Shown here: piece after piece, positions 49,480-62,125 of the stretch | Layout: the number at the start of each line of letters is the position of its first letter | How positions within the stretch are numbered: the first letter of the stretch is position 1 | From: Prosopocoilus inquinatus | Lineage: Eukaryota; Arthropoda; Insecta; Coleoptera; Lucanidae | Length of the DNA stretch: 64,000 nt | Direction of reading: 5' to 3' | Assembly: GCA_036172665.1 (NCBI GenBank) | Contig: CM069880.1 | Coordinates: 3,660,501 to 3,724,500 of the forward strand | Made by a program: the position numbers and the translations under genes | The notes under the pieces: generated by a model | Database searches by the model: none | What the model saw: only the letters and a program-made list of their open reading frames with translations | What the model was told of the DNA's origin: nothing

Positions 49480-50075
49480 CGATCCTTACTCATCTATCAT
49501 GTTATTTGACGTTTCGATGGACTCTAGTAATTCTGATGTGAGATACGAAGTTTTTGGACGCAGCAGGAGCTGGAAATAGTTTTGAACGAAACAACACGTA
49601 TTAGCGTTGTTCCTGTGATGTATCTAAAGGATCCTTACTTATCTAACATGTTATTTGACGTTTGGATGGACTCCAGTAAGTCTGATGTGAAATACAATGT
49701 TTTTGGACGCAGCATTAGCTGGAAATAGTTTTAAACGAAACAACACGCATTAGCGTTGTTCCTGTGATGTATCTAATCGATCCTTACTCATCTATCATGT
49801 TATTTGACGTTTCGATGGACTCTAGTAATTCTGATGTGAGATACGAAGTTTTTGGACGCAGCAGGAGCTGGAAATAGTTTTGAACGAAACAACACGTATT
49901 AGCGTTGTTCCTGTGATGTATCTAAACGATCCTTACTTATCTAACATGTTATTTGACGTTTGGATGGACTCCAGTAAGTCTGATGTGAAATACAATGTTT
50001 TTGGACGCAGCATTAGCTGGAAATAGTTTTAAACGAAACAACACGTATTAGCGTTGTTCCTGTGATGTATCTAAT
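49480..50075 (+). repeat. Doubled D-E dimer, second occurrence
   Basis: D (49480), E (49629, with AAAGGATCC), D (49778), E (49927). Same structure as 40386-40981. Confidence 0.83.
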
Positions 50076-51863
50076 CGATCCTTACTCATCTATCATGTTA
50101 TTTTACGTTTGGATGGACTCCAGTAACTCTGATGTGAGATACAAAGTTTTTGGACGCAGCAGAAGCTGGAAATAGTTTTGAACGAAACAACACGTATTAG
50201 CGTTGTTCCTGTGATGTATCTAATCGATCCTTACTTAGCTACTATGTTATTTGACGTTTCGATGGACTCCAGTATCTCTAATGTGAGATACGAAATTTTC
50301 GGACGCAGCAGCAGCTGGAAATAGTTTTAAACGAAACAACACATATTAGCGTTGTTCCTGTGATGTATCTAATCGATCCTTACTCATCTATCATGTTATT
50401 TGACGTTTGGACGGACTCCAGTAACTCTGATGTGAGATACAAAGTTCTCGGACGCAGCAGAAGCTGGAAATAGTTTTGAACGAAACAACACGTATTAGCG
50501 TAGTTCCTGTTATGTATCTAAACGATCCTTACTTATCTAACATGTTATTTGACGTTTGGATGGACTCCAGTAAGTCTGATGTGAGATACAAAGTTTTTGG
50601 ACGCAGCAGGAGCTGGAAATAGTTTTAAACGAAACAACACGTATTAGCGCTGTTCCTGTGCTGTATCTAATCGATCCTTACTTATCTATCATGTTATTTG
50701 ACGTTTCGATGGACTCCAGTAACTCTGATGTGAGATACGACGTTTTCGGACGCAGCAGAAGCTGGAAATAGTTTTAAACGAAACAACACGTATTAGCGTT
50801 GTTCCTGTGATGTATCTAATCGATCCTTACTCATCTATCATGTTATTTGGCGTTTCGATGGACTCCAGTAACTTTGATGTGAGATACGAAGTTCTCGGAC
50901 GCAGCTGAAGCTGGAAATAGTTTTAAACGAAACAACACGTATTAGCGTTGTTCCTGTGATGTATCTAATCGATCCTTACTCATCTATCATGTTATTTGGC
51001 GTTTCGATGGACTCCAGTAACACTGATGTGAGATTCAAAGTTCTCAGACGCAGCAGAAGCTGGAAATAGTTTTGAACGAAACAACACGTATTAGCGTTGT
51101 TCCTGTGATGTATCTAAACGATCCTTACTTATCTAACATGTTATTTGATGTTTAGATGGACTCCAGTAAGTCTGATGTGAGATACGAAGTTCTCGGACGC
51201 AGCTGAAGCTAGAAATAGTTTTAAACGAAACAACAAGCATTAGCGTTGCTCCTGTGATGTATCTAATCGATCCTTACTCATCTATCATGTTACTTGGCGT
51301 TTCGATGGACTCCAGTAACTTTGATGTGAGATACGAAGTTCTCGGACGCAGCTGAAGCTAGAAATAGTTTTAAAGGAAACAACACGCATTAGCGTTGTTC
51401 CTGTGATGTATCTAATCGATCCTTACTCATCTATCATGTTATTTGGCGTTTCGATGTTCTCCAGTAACTTTAATGTGAGATACGAAGTTCTCGGACGCAG
51501 CAGAAGCTAGAAATAGTTTTAAAGGAAAGAACACGCATTAGCGTTGTTCCTGTGATGTATCTAATCGATCCTTACTCATCTATCATGTTATTTGGCGTTT
51601 CGATGGACTCCAGTAACTTTGATGTGAGATACGAAGTTCTCGGACGCAGCTGAAGCTAGAAATAGTTTTAAAGGAAACAACACGCATTAGCGTTGTTCCT
51701 GTGATGTATCTAATCAATCCTTACTCATCTATCATGTTATTTGGCGTTTCGATGGACTCCAGTAACTTTGATGTGAGATACGAAGTTCTCGGACGCAGCT
51801 GAAGCTAGAAATAGTTTTAAACGAAACAACACGCATTAGCGTTGTTCCTGTGATGTATCTAAT
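50076..51863 (+). repeat. F-to-Z block, most complete copy
   Basis: F (50076), G, H, a, J, d (50821), 50970 (GATTCAAAGTTCTCAGACG), 51119 (GATGTTTAGATGG), 51268 (TTACTTGGCG), 51417 (CGATGTTCTCC, TTTAATG), 51566, 51715 (CAATCC). The order and rare markers match 34128-36064 without the G/H fusion of that copy, so this is the best template for the ancestral order. Confidence 0.85.
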
Positions 51864-52158
51864 CGATCCTTACTTATCTATCATGTTATTTGACGTTTGG
51901 ATGGACTCCAGTAACCCTGATGTGAGATACGAAATTTTCGGACGCAGCGGAAGCTGGAAATAGTTTTAAACGAAACAACACGCATTAGCGTTGTTCCTGT
52001 GCTGTATCTAATCGATCCTTACTTATCTATCATGTTATTTGAAGTTTGGATGGACTCCAGTAATCCTGATGTGAGATACGAAGTTCTCGGACGCAGCAGA
52101 AGCTGGAAACAGTTTTAAATGAAACACGCATTAGCGTTGTTCCTGTGATGTATCTAAA
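51864..52158 (+). repeat. Z plus first 146 bp A monomer
   Basis: A at 52013 has AAATGAAACACGCATT in place of AAATGAAACAACACGCATT, a 3 bp loss inside the quasi-palindrome. All later A units share it (53648, 55135, 57963, 60344, 61980, 63616), so it was fixed by spread of one lineage. This unit also has CCAGTAATCCTG. Confidence 0.9.
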
Positions 52159-53793
52159 CGATCCTTACTTATCTAACATGTTATTTGACGTTTTTATGGA
52201 CTCCAGTAAGTTTGATGTTAGAAACAATGTTCTCGGACGCAGCAGAACCTGGAAATAGTTTTGAACGAAACAACACGTATTAGCGTTGTTCCTGTGATGT
52301 ATCTAATCGATCCTTACTTAGCTACTATGTTATTTGACGTTTCGATGGACTCCAGTAACTCTAATGTGAGATAGGAAATTTTCGGACGCAGCAGCAGCTG
52401 GAAATAGTTTTAAACGAAACAACACATATTAGCGTTGTTCCTGTGATGTATCTAATCGATCCTTTCTCATCTATCATGTTATTTTACGTTTGGATGGACT
52501 CCAGTAACTCTGATGTGAGATACGAAGTTCTCGGACGCAGCAGAAGCTGGAAATAGTTTTAAACGAAACAACACGCATTAGCGTTGTTCCTGTGATGTAT
52601 CTAATCGATCCTTACTCATCTCTCATGTTATTTGGCGTTTCGATGGACTCCAGTAACTTTGATGTGAGTTACGAAGTTCTCGGACGCAGCTGAAGCTAGA
52701 AATAGTTTTAAACGAAACAACACGCATTAGCGTTGTTCCTGTGATGTATCTAATCGATCCTTACTTATCTATCATGTTATTTGACGTTTGGACGGACTCC
52801 AGTAACTCTGATGTGAGATACAAAGTTCTCGGACGCAGCAGAAGCTGGAAATAATTTGAACGAAACAACACGGATTAGCGTTGTTCCTGTGATGTATCTA
52901 AACGATCCATACTTATCTAACATGTTATTTGACGTTTGGATGGACTCCAGTAAGTCTGATGTGAGATACAAAGTTTTTGGACGCAGCAGGAGCTGGAAAT
53001 AGTTTTAAACGAAACAACACGTATTAGCGTTGTTCCTGTGCTGTATCTAATCGATCCTTACTTATCTATCAAGTTATTTGACGTTTCGATGGACTCCAGT
53101 AACTCTGATGTGAAATACGACGTTTTCGGACGCAGCAGAAGCTGGAAATAGTTTTAAACGAAACAGCACATATTAGCGTTGTTCCTGTGATGTATCTAAT
53201 CGATCCTTTCTCATCTATCATGTTATTTTACGTTTGGATGGACTCCAGTAACTCTGATGTGAGATACGAAGTTCTCGGACGCAGCAGAAGCTGGAAATAG
53301 TTTTAAACGAAACAACACGCATTAGCGTTGTTCCTGTGATGTATCTAATCGATCCTTACTCATCTCTCATGTTATTTGGCGTTTCGATGGACTCCAGTAA
53401 CTTTGATGTGAGTTACGAAGTTCTCGGACGCAGCTGAAGCTAGAAATAGTTTTAAACGAAACAACACGCATTAGCGTTGTTCCTGTGATGTATCTAATCG
53501 ATCCTTACTTATCTATCATGTTATTTGACGTTTGGATGGACTCCAGTAACCCTGATGTGAGATACGAAATTTTCGGAAGCAGCGGAAGCTGGAAATAGTT
53601 TTAAACGAAACAACACGCATTAGCGTTTTTCCTGTGCTGTATCTAATCGATCCTTACTTATCTATCATGTTATTTGAAGTTTGGATGGACTCCAGTAACC
53701 CTGATGTGAGATACGAAGTTCTCGGACGCAGCAGAAGCTGGAAACAGTTTTAAATGAAACACGCATTAGCGTTGTTCCTGTGATGTATCTAAA
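52159..53793 (+). repeat. 11-monomer HOR, divergent copy
   Basis: B (52159, with TTTTTATGG and TTTGATGTTAG), G, a TTTCTC unit with TTATTTTACG, a CTCTCATG unit with GAGTTACG, H-like 52755 (148 bp), a, J (with CAAGTTATT), then TTTCTC, CTCTCATG, Z and A146. The TTTCTC / CTCTCATG pair occurs twice (52457-52754 and 53201-53498) 744 bp apart, an internal duplication. Open frames at 52777-52971 and 53665-53862 are satellite shadows. Confidence 0.82.
52755..52902 (+). repeat. 148 bp H-like monomer (1 bp deletion)
   Basis: GAAATAATTTGAACG replaces GAAATAGTTTTGAACG, a one-base loss in the T run with a neighbouring substitution. It also begins the CACGGATTAGCG variant seen later at 54241 and in related units. 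Confidence 0.88.
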
Positions 53794-55280
53794 CGATCCA
53801 TACTTATCTAACATGTTATTTGACGTTTGGATGGACTCCAGTAAGTCTGATGTGAGAAACAAAGTTCTCGGACGCAGCAGAACCTGGAAATAGTTTTGAA
53901 CGAAACAACACGTATAAGCGTTGTTCCTGTGATGTATCTAATCGATCCTTACTTATCTACTATGTTATTTGACGTTTCGATGGACTCCAGTAACTCTGAT
54001 GTGAGATACGAAATTTTCGGACGCAGCAGAAGCTGGAAATAGTTTTAAAAGAAACAACACGCATAAGCGTTGTTCCTGTGATGTATCTAATCGATCCTTA
54101 CTCATCTATCATGTTATTTGACGTTTGGACGGACTCCAGTAACTCTGATGTGAGATACAAAGTTCTCGGACGCAGCAGAAGCTGGAAATAGTTTTGAACG
54201 AAACAACACGGATTAGCGTTGTTCCTGTGATGTATCTAAACGATCCTTACTTATCTAACATGTTATTTTACGTTTGGATGGACTCCAGAAAGTCTGATGT
54301 GAGATACAAAGTTTTTGGACGCAGCAGGAGCTGGAAATAGTTTTAAACGAAACAACACGTATTAGCGTTGTTCCTGTGCTGTATCTAATCGATCCTTACT
54401 TATCTATCATGTTATTTGACGTTTCGATGGACTCCAGTAACTCTGATGTGAGATACGACGTTTTCGGACGCAGCAGAAGCTGGAAATAATTTTAAACGAA
54501 ACCGCACATATTAGCGTTGTTCCTGTGATGTATCTAATCGATCCTTTCTCATCTATCATGTTATTTGACGTTTGGATGGACTCCAGTAACTCTGATGTGA
54601 GATACGAAGTTCTCGGACGCAGCAGAAGCTGGAAATAGTTTTAAACGAAACAACACGCATTAGCGTTGTTCCTGTGATGTATCTAATCGATCCTTACTCA
54701 TCTCTCATGTTATTTGGCGTTTCGATGGACTCCAGTAACTTTGATGTGAGTTACGAAGTTCTCGGACGCAGCTGAAGCTAGAAATAGTTTTAAAGGAAAC
54801 AACACGCATTAGCGTTGTTCCTGTGATGTATCTAATCAATCCTTACTCATCTATCATGTTATTTGGCGTTTCGATGGACTCCAGTAACTTTGATGTGAGA
54901 TACGAAGTTCTCGGACGCAGCTGAAGGTAGAAATAGTTTTAAACGAAACAACACGCATTAGCGTTGTTCCTGTGATGTATCTAATCGATCCTTACTTTTC
55001 TATCATTTTATTTGACGTTTGGATGGACTCCAGTAACCCTGATGTGAGATACGAAATTTTCGGACGCAGCGGAAGCTGGAAATAGTTTTAAACGAAACAA
55101 CACGCATTAGCGTTGTTCCTGTGCTGTATCTAATCGATCCTTTCTTATCTATCATGTTATTTGAAGTTTGGATGGACTCCAGTAACCCTGATGTGAGATA
55201 CGAAGTTCTCGGACGCAGCAGAAGCTGGAAACAGTTTTAAATGAAACACGCATTAGCGTTGTTCCTGTGATGTATCTAAA
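53794..55280 (+). repeat. 10-monomer HOR (1487 bp)
   Basis: B, C, H, I (54241: TTATTTTACG, CCAGAAAGTCTG), J, TTTCTC unit, CTCTCATG unit, CAATCC unit, Z, A146. It matches 60490-62125 except for one missing monomer (the counterpart of 61533). Markers: GTATAAGCG, GCATAAGCG, AAACCGCACATATT. Confidence 0.85.
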
Positions 55281-55727
55281 CGATCCTTACTTATCTAACA
55301 TGTTATTTGACGTTTGGATGGACTCCAGTAAGTCTGATGTGAGAAACAAAGTTCTCGGACGCAGCAGAACCTGGAAATAGTTTTGAACGAAACAACACGT
55401 ATTAGCGTTGTTCCTGTGATGTATCTAATCGATCCTTACTTATCTACTATGTTATTTGAAGTTTCGATGGACTCCAGTAACTCTGATGTGAGATACGAAA
55501 TTTTCGGACGCAGCAGAAGCTGGAAATAGTTTTAAACGAAACAACACGCATTAGCGTTGTTCCTGTGATGTATCTAATCGATCCTTACTCATCTATCATG
55601 TTATTTGAAGTTTCGATGGACTCTAGTAATTCTGATGTGAGATAAAAAGTTTTTGGACGCAGCAGAAGCTGGAAATAGTTTTGAACGAAACAACACATAT
55701 TAGCGTTGTCCCTGTGATGTATCTAAT
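55281..55727 (+). repeat. B-C-D units leading into the 5-mer burst
   Basis: B (55281), C (55430), D (55579, GAGATAAAAAG). The tail of the D unit, ACATATTAGCGTTGTCCCTGTG, is the tail of the G unit at 56324, so D is fused to the 5-mer series. Confidence 0.78.
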
Positions 55728-57813
55728 CGATCCTTACTCATCTATCATGTTATTTGACGTTTGGACTGACTCCAGTAACTCTGATGTGAGATACAAAGTT
55801 CTCGGACGCAGCAGCAGCTGGAAATAGTTTTAAACGAAACAACACATATTAGCGTTGTTCCTGTGATGTATCTAATCGATCCTTACTCATCTATCATGTT
55901 ATTTGACGTTTGGACGGACTCCAGTAACTCTGATGTGAGATACAAAGTTCTCATACGCAGCAGAAGCTGGAAATAGTTTTAAACGAAGCAACACGCATTA
56001 GCGTTGTTCCTGTGATGTATCTAATCGATCCTTACTCATCTCTCATGTTATTTGGCGTTTCGATGGACTCCAGTAACTTTGATGTGAGTTACGAAGTTCT
56101 CGGACGCAGCTGAAGCTAGAAATAGTTTTAAAGGAAACAACACGCATTAGCGTTGTTCCTGTGATGTATCTAATCGATCCTTACTCATCTATCATGTTAT
56201 TTGGCGTTTCGATGGACTCCAGTAACTTTGATGTGAGATACGAAGTTCTCGGACGCAGCTGAAGCTAGAAATAGTTTTAAACGAAACAACACGCATTAGC
56301 GTTGTTCCTGTGATGTATCTAATCGATCCTTACTTAGCTACTATGTTATTTGACGTTTCGATGGACTCCAGTAACTCTAATGTGAGATACGAAATTTTCG
56401 GACGCAGCAGCAGCTGGAAATAGTTTTAAACGAAACAACACATATTAGCGTTGTCCCTGTGATGTATCTAATCGATCCTTACTCATCTATCATGTTATTT
56501 GACGTTTGGACGGACTCCAGTAACTCTGATGTGAGATACAAAGTTCTCGGACGCAGCAGCAGCTGGAAATAGTTTTAAACGAAACAACACATATTAGCGT
56601 TGTTCCTGTGATGTATCTAATCGATCCTTACTCATCTATCATGTTATTTGACGTTTGGACGGACTCCAGTAACTCTGATGTGAGATACAAAGTTCTCATA
56701 CGCAGCAGAAGCTGGAAATAGTTTTAAACGAAACAACACGCATTAGCGTTGTTCCTGTGATGCATCTAATCGATCCTTACTCATCTCTCATGTTATTTGG
56801 CGTTTCGATGGACTCCAGTAACTTTGATGTGAGTTACGAAGTTCTCGGACGCAGCTGAAGCTAGAAATAGTTTTAAAGGAAACAACACGCATTAGCGTTG
56901 TTTCTGTGATGTATCTAATCGATCCTTACACATCTATCATGTTATTTGGCGTTTCGATGGACTCCAGTAACTTTGATGTGAGATACGAAGTTCTCGGACG
57001 CAGCTGAAGCTAGAAATAGTTTTAAACGAAACAACACGCATTAGCGTTCTTCCTGTGATGTATCTAATCGATCCTTACTTAGCTACTATGTTATTTGACG
57101 TTTCGATGGACTCCAGTAACTCTAATGTGAGATACGAAATTTTCGGACGCAGCAGCAGCTGGAAATAGTTTTAAACGAAACAACACATATTAGCGTTGTC
57201 CCTGTGATGTATCTAATCGATCCTTACTCATCTATCATGTTATTTGACGTTTGGACGGACTCCAGTAACTCTGATGTGAGATACAAAGTTCTCGGACGCA
57301 GCAGCAGCTGGAAATAGTTTTAATCGAAACAACACATATTAGCGTTGTTCCTGTACCGTATCTAATCGATCCTTACTCATCTATCATGTTATTTGACGTT
57401 TGGACGGACTCCAGTAACTCTGATGTGAGATACAAAGTTCTCATACGCAGCAGAAGCTGGAAATAGTTTTAAACGAAACAACACGCATTAGCGTTGTTCC
57501 TGTGATGTATCTAATCGATTCTTACTCATCTCTCATGTTATTTGGCGTTTCGATGGACTCCAGTAACTTTGATGTGAGTTACGAAGTTCTCGGACGCAGC
57601 TGAAGCTAGAAATAGTTTTAAAGGAAACAACACGCATTAGCGTTGTTCCTGTGATGTATCTAATCGATCCTTACTCATCTATCATGTTATTTGGCGTTTC
57701 GATGGACTCCAGTAACTTTGATGTGAGATACGAAGTACTCGGACGCAGCTGAAGCTAGAAATAGTTTTAAACGAAACAACACGCATTAGCGTTGTTCCTG
57801 TGATGTATCTAAT
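55728..57813 (+). repeat. 5-monomer HOR (745 bp), about 2.8 copies
   Basis: Units 56324-57068 and 57069-57813 are tandem copies at 745 bp (5 x 149) of the order G, H, H with CTCATACGC, CTCTCATG, d. A truncated earlier copy lacking G is at 55728-56323. Tags repeated each period are TTGTCCCTGTG, CTCATACGCAG and GAGTTACGAAG. Private changes such as CCTGTACCG (57352 region), GCATCTAATCG (56768 region) and GCGTTCTTCC (57048 region) let copies be told apart. This is the shortest clear multi-copy HOR after the dimers. Confidence 0.88.
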
Positions 57814-60489
57814 CGATCCTTACTTATCTATCATGTTATTTGACGTTTGGATGGACTCCAGTAACCCTGATGTGAGATACGAAATTCTCGGACGCAGCGG
57901 AATCTGGAAATAGTTTTAAACGAAACAACACGCATTAGCGTTGTTCCTGTGCTGTATCTAATCGATCCTTACTTATCTATCATGTTATTTGAAGTTTGGA
58001 TGGACTCCAGTAACCCTGATGTGAGATACGAAGTTCTCGGACGCAGCAGAAGCTGGAAACAGTTTTAAATGAAACACGCATTGGCGTTGTTCCTGTGATG
58101 TATCTAAACGATCCTTACTTATCTAACATGTTATTTGACGTTTGGATGGACTCCAGTAAGTCTGATTTGAGAAACAAAGTTCTCGGACGCAGCAGAACCT
58201 GGAAATAGTTTTGAACGAAACAACACGTATTAGCGTTGTTCCTGTGATGTATCTAATCGATCCTTACTTATCTACTATGTTACTTGAAGTTTCGATGGAC
58301 TCCAGTAAATCTGATGTGAGATACGAAATTTTCGGACGCAGCAGAAGCTGGAAATAGTTTTAAACGAAACAACACGCATTAGCGTTGTTCCTGTGATGTA
58401 TCTAATCGATCCTTACTCATCTATCATGTTATTTGACGTTTCGATGGACTCTAGTAATTCTGATGTGAGGTACAAAGTTTTTGGACGTAGCAGAAGCTGG
58501 AAATAGTTTTGAACGAAACAACACGTATTAGCGTTGTTCCTGTGATGTATCTAATCGATCCTTACTTAGCTACTATGTTATTTGACGTTTCGGTGGACTC
58601 CAGTAACTCTAATGTGAGACACGAAATTTTCATACGCAGCAGCAGCTGGAAATAGTTTTAAACGAAACAACACATATTAGCGTTGTTCCTGTGATGTATC
58701 TAATCGATCCTTACTCATCTATCATGTTATTTGACGTTTGGACGGACTCCAGTAACTCTGATGTGAGATACAAAGTTCTCGGACGCAGCAGAAGCTGGAA
58801 ATAGTTTTGAACGAAACAACACGGATTAGCGTTGTTCCTGTGATGTATCTAAACGAACCTTACTTATCTAACATGTTATTTGACGTTTGGATGGACTCCA
58901 GTAAGTCTGATGTGAGATACAAAGTTTTTGGACGCAGCAGGAGCTGGAAATAGTTTTAAACGAAACAACACTTATTAGCGTTGTTCCTGTGCTGTATCTA
59001 ATTGATCCTTACTTATCTATCATGTTATTTGACGTTTCGATGGACTCCAGTAACTCTGACGTGAGATACAAAGTTCTCAGACGCAGCAGAAGCTGGAAAT
59101 AGTTTTGAACGAAACAACACGTATTAGCGTTGTTCCTGTGATGTATCTAAACGATCCTTACTTATCTAACATGTTATTTGACGTTTGGATGGACTCCAGT
59201 AAGTCTGATGTGAGAAACAAAGTTCTCGGACGCAGCAGAACCTGGAAATAGTTTTGAACGAAACAACACGTATTAGCGTTGTTCCTGTGATGTATCTAAT
59301 CGATCCTTACTTATCTACTATGTTATTTGACGTTTCGATGGACTCCAGTAACTCTGATGTGAGATACGAAATTTTCGGAAGCAGCAGAAGCTGGAAATAG
59401 TTTTAAACGAAACAACACGTATTAGCGTTGTTCCTGTGCTGTATCTAATCGATCCTTACTTATCTATCATGTTATTTGACGTTTCGATGGACTCCAGTAA
59501 CTCTGATGTGAGATACGACGTTTTCGGACGCAGCAGAAGCTGGAAATAGTTTTAAACGAAACCGCACATATCAGCGTTGTTCCTGTGATGTATCTAATCG
59601 ATCCTTTCTCATCTATCATGTTATTTGACGTTTGGATGGACTCCAGTAACTCTGATGTGAGATACGAAGTTCTCGGACGCAGCAGAAGCTGGAAATAGTT
59701 TTAAACGAAACAACACGCATTAGCGTTGTTCCTGTGATGTATCTAATCGATCCTTACTCATCTCTCATGTTATTTGGCGTTTCGATGGACTCCAGTAACT
59801 TTGATGTGAGTTACGAAGTTCTCGGACGCAGCTGAAGCTAGAAATAGTTTTAAAGGAAACAACACGCATTAGCGTTGTTCCTGTGATGTATCTAATCGAA
59901 CCTTACTCATCTATCATGTTATTTGGCGTTTCGATGGACTCCAGTAACTTTGATGTGAGATACGAAGTTCTGGGACGCAGCTGAAGCTAGAAATAGTTTT
60001 AAAGGAAACAACACGCATTAGCGTTGTTCCTGTGATGTATCTAATCAATCCTTACTCATCTATCATGTTATTTGGCGTTTCGATGGACTCCAGTAACTTT
60101 GATGTGAGATACGAAGTTCTCGGACGCAGCTGAAGCTAGAAATAGTTTTAAACGAAACAACACGCATTAGCGTTGTTCCTGTGATGTATCTAATCGATCC
60201 TTACTTATCTATCATGTTATTTGACGTTTGGATGGACTCCAGTAACCCTGATGTGAGATACGAAATTTTCGGACGCAGCGGAAGCTGGAAATAGTTTTAA
60301 ACGAAACAACACGCATTAGCGTTGTTCCTGTGCTGTATATAATCGATCCTTACTTATCTATCATGTTATTTGAAGTTTGGATGGACTCCAGTAACCCTGA
60401 TGTGAGATACGAAGTTCTCGGACGCAGCAGAAGCTGGAAACAGTTTTAAATGAAACACGCATTAGCGTTGTTCCTGTGATGTATCTAAA
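57814..60489 (+). repeat. Z-A146-B-C and mixed units before the regular 11-mers
   Basis: Z (57814), A146 (57963), B (58109), C (58258), D (58407), G (58556, with CATACGC), H (58705), a (58854, CGAACC), 59003, a second B-C pair (59152, 59301) without Z-A, then J (59450), TTTCTC, CTCTCATG, the CGAACC unit with TCTGGGACG (59897), CAATCC, Z (60195) and A146 (60344). From 59450 the order equals 61086-62125. Compared with the regular 11-mer, H and I are missing between C and J. Confidence 0.82.
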
Positions 60490-62125
60490 CGATCCTTACT
60501 TATCTAACATGTTATTTGACGTTTGGATGGACTCCAGTAAGTCTGATGTGAGAAACAAAGTTCTCGGACGCAGCAGAACCTGGAAATAGTTTTGAACGAA
60601 ACAACACGTATTAGCGTTGTTCCTGTGATGTATCTAATCGATCCTTACTTATCTACTATGTTATTTGACGTCTCGATGGACTCCAGTAACTCTGATGTGA
60701 GATACGAAATTTTCGGACGCAGCAGAAGCTGGAAATAGTTTTAAAAGAAACAACACGCATAAGCGTTGTTCCTGTGATGTATCTAATCGATCCTTACTCA
60801 TCTATCATGTTATTTGACGTTTGGACGGACTCCAGTAACTCTGATGTGAGATACAAAGTTCTCGGACGCAGCAGAAGCTGGAAATAGTTTTGAACGAAAC
60901 AACACGGATTAGCGTTGTTCCTGTGATGTATCTAAACGATCCTTACTTATCTAACATGTTATTTTACGTTTGGATGGACTCCAGAAAGTCTGATGTGAGA
61001 TACAAAGTTTTTGGACGCAGCAGGAGCTGGAAATAGTTTTAAACGAAACAACACGTATTAGCGTTGTTCCTGTGCTGTATCTAATCGATCCTTACTTATC
61101 TATCATGTTATTTGACGTTTCGATGGACTCCAGTAACTCTGATGTGAGATACGACGTTTTCGGACGCAGCAGAAGCTGGAAATAGTTTTAAACGAAACCG
61201 CACATATCAGCGTTGTTCCTGTGATGTATCTAATCGATCCTTTCTCATCTATCATGTTATTTGACGTTTGGATGGACTCCAGTAACTCTGATGTGAGATA
61301 CGAAGTTCTCGGACGCAGCAGAAGCTGGAAATAGTTTTAAACGAAACAACACGCATTAGCGTTGTTCCTGTGATGTATCTAATCGATCCTTACTCATCTC
61401 TCATGTTATTTGGCGTTTCGATGGACTCCAGTAACTTTGATGTGAGTTACGAAGTTCTCGGACGCAGCTGAAGCTAGAAATAGTTTTAAAGGAAACAACA
61501 CGCATTAGCGTTGTTCCTGTGATGTATCTAATCGAACCTTACTCATCTATCATGTTATTTGGCGTTTCGATGGACTCCAGTAACTTTGATGTGAGATACG
61601 AAGTTCTGGGACGCAGCTGAAGCTAGAAATAGTTTTAAAGGAAACAACACGCATTAGCGTTGTTCCTGTGATGTATCTAATCAATCCTTACTCATCTATC
61701 ATGTTATTTGGCGTTTCGATGGACTCCAGTAACTTTGAGGTGAGATACGAAGTTCTCGGACGCAGCTGAAGCTAGAAATAGTTTTAAACGAAACAACACG
61801 CATTAGCGTTGTTCCTGTGATGTATCTAATCGATCCTTACTTATCTATCATGTTATTTGACGTTTGGATGGACTCCAGTAACCCTGATGTGAGATACGAA
61901 ATTTTCGGACGCAGCGGAAGCTGGAAATAGTTTTAAACGAAACAACACGCATTAGCGTTGTTCCTGTGCTGTATATAATCGATCCTTACTTATCTATCAT
62001 GTTATTTGAAGTTTGGATGGACTCCAGTAACCCTGATGTGAGATACGAAGTTCTCGGACGCAGCAGAAGCTGGAAACAGTTTTAAATGAAACACGCATTA
62101 GCGTTGTTCCTGTGATGTATCTAAA
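60490..62125 (+). repeat. 11-monomer HOR (1636 bp), copy 1
   Basis: B (60490), C (60639, GACGTCTCG), H (60788), I (60937), J (61086), TTTCTC (61235), CTCTCATG (61384), CGAACC with TCTGGG (61533), CAATCC (61682, with GAGGTGAG), Z (61831), A146 (61980, with GTATATAATCG in front). Ten units of 149 bp plus one of 146 bp. Confidence 0.9.

Noticed and set aside
52777..53862. Two minus-strand open frames (52777-52971, 53665-53862) similar to the others
   Set aside because: They resemble the frames at 763 and 30968 because all are the same repeat. The 1 bp and 3 bp deletions nearby change the frame without any sign of selection.
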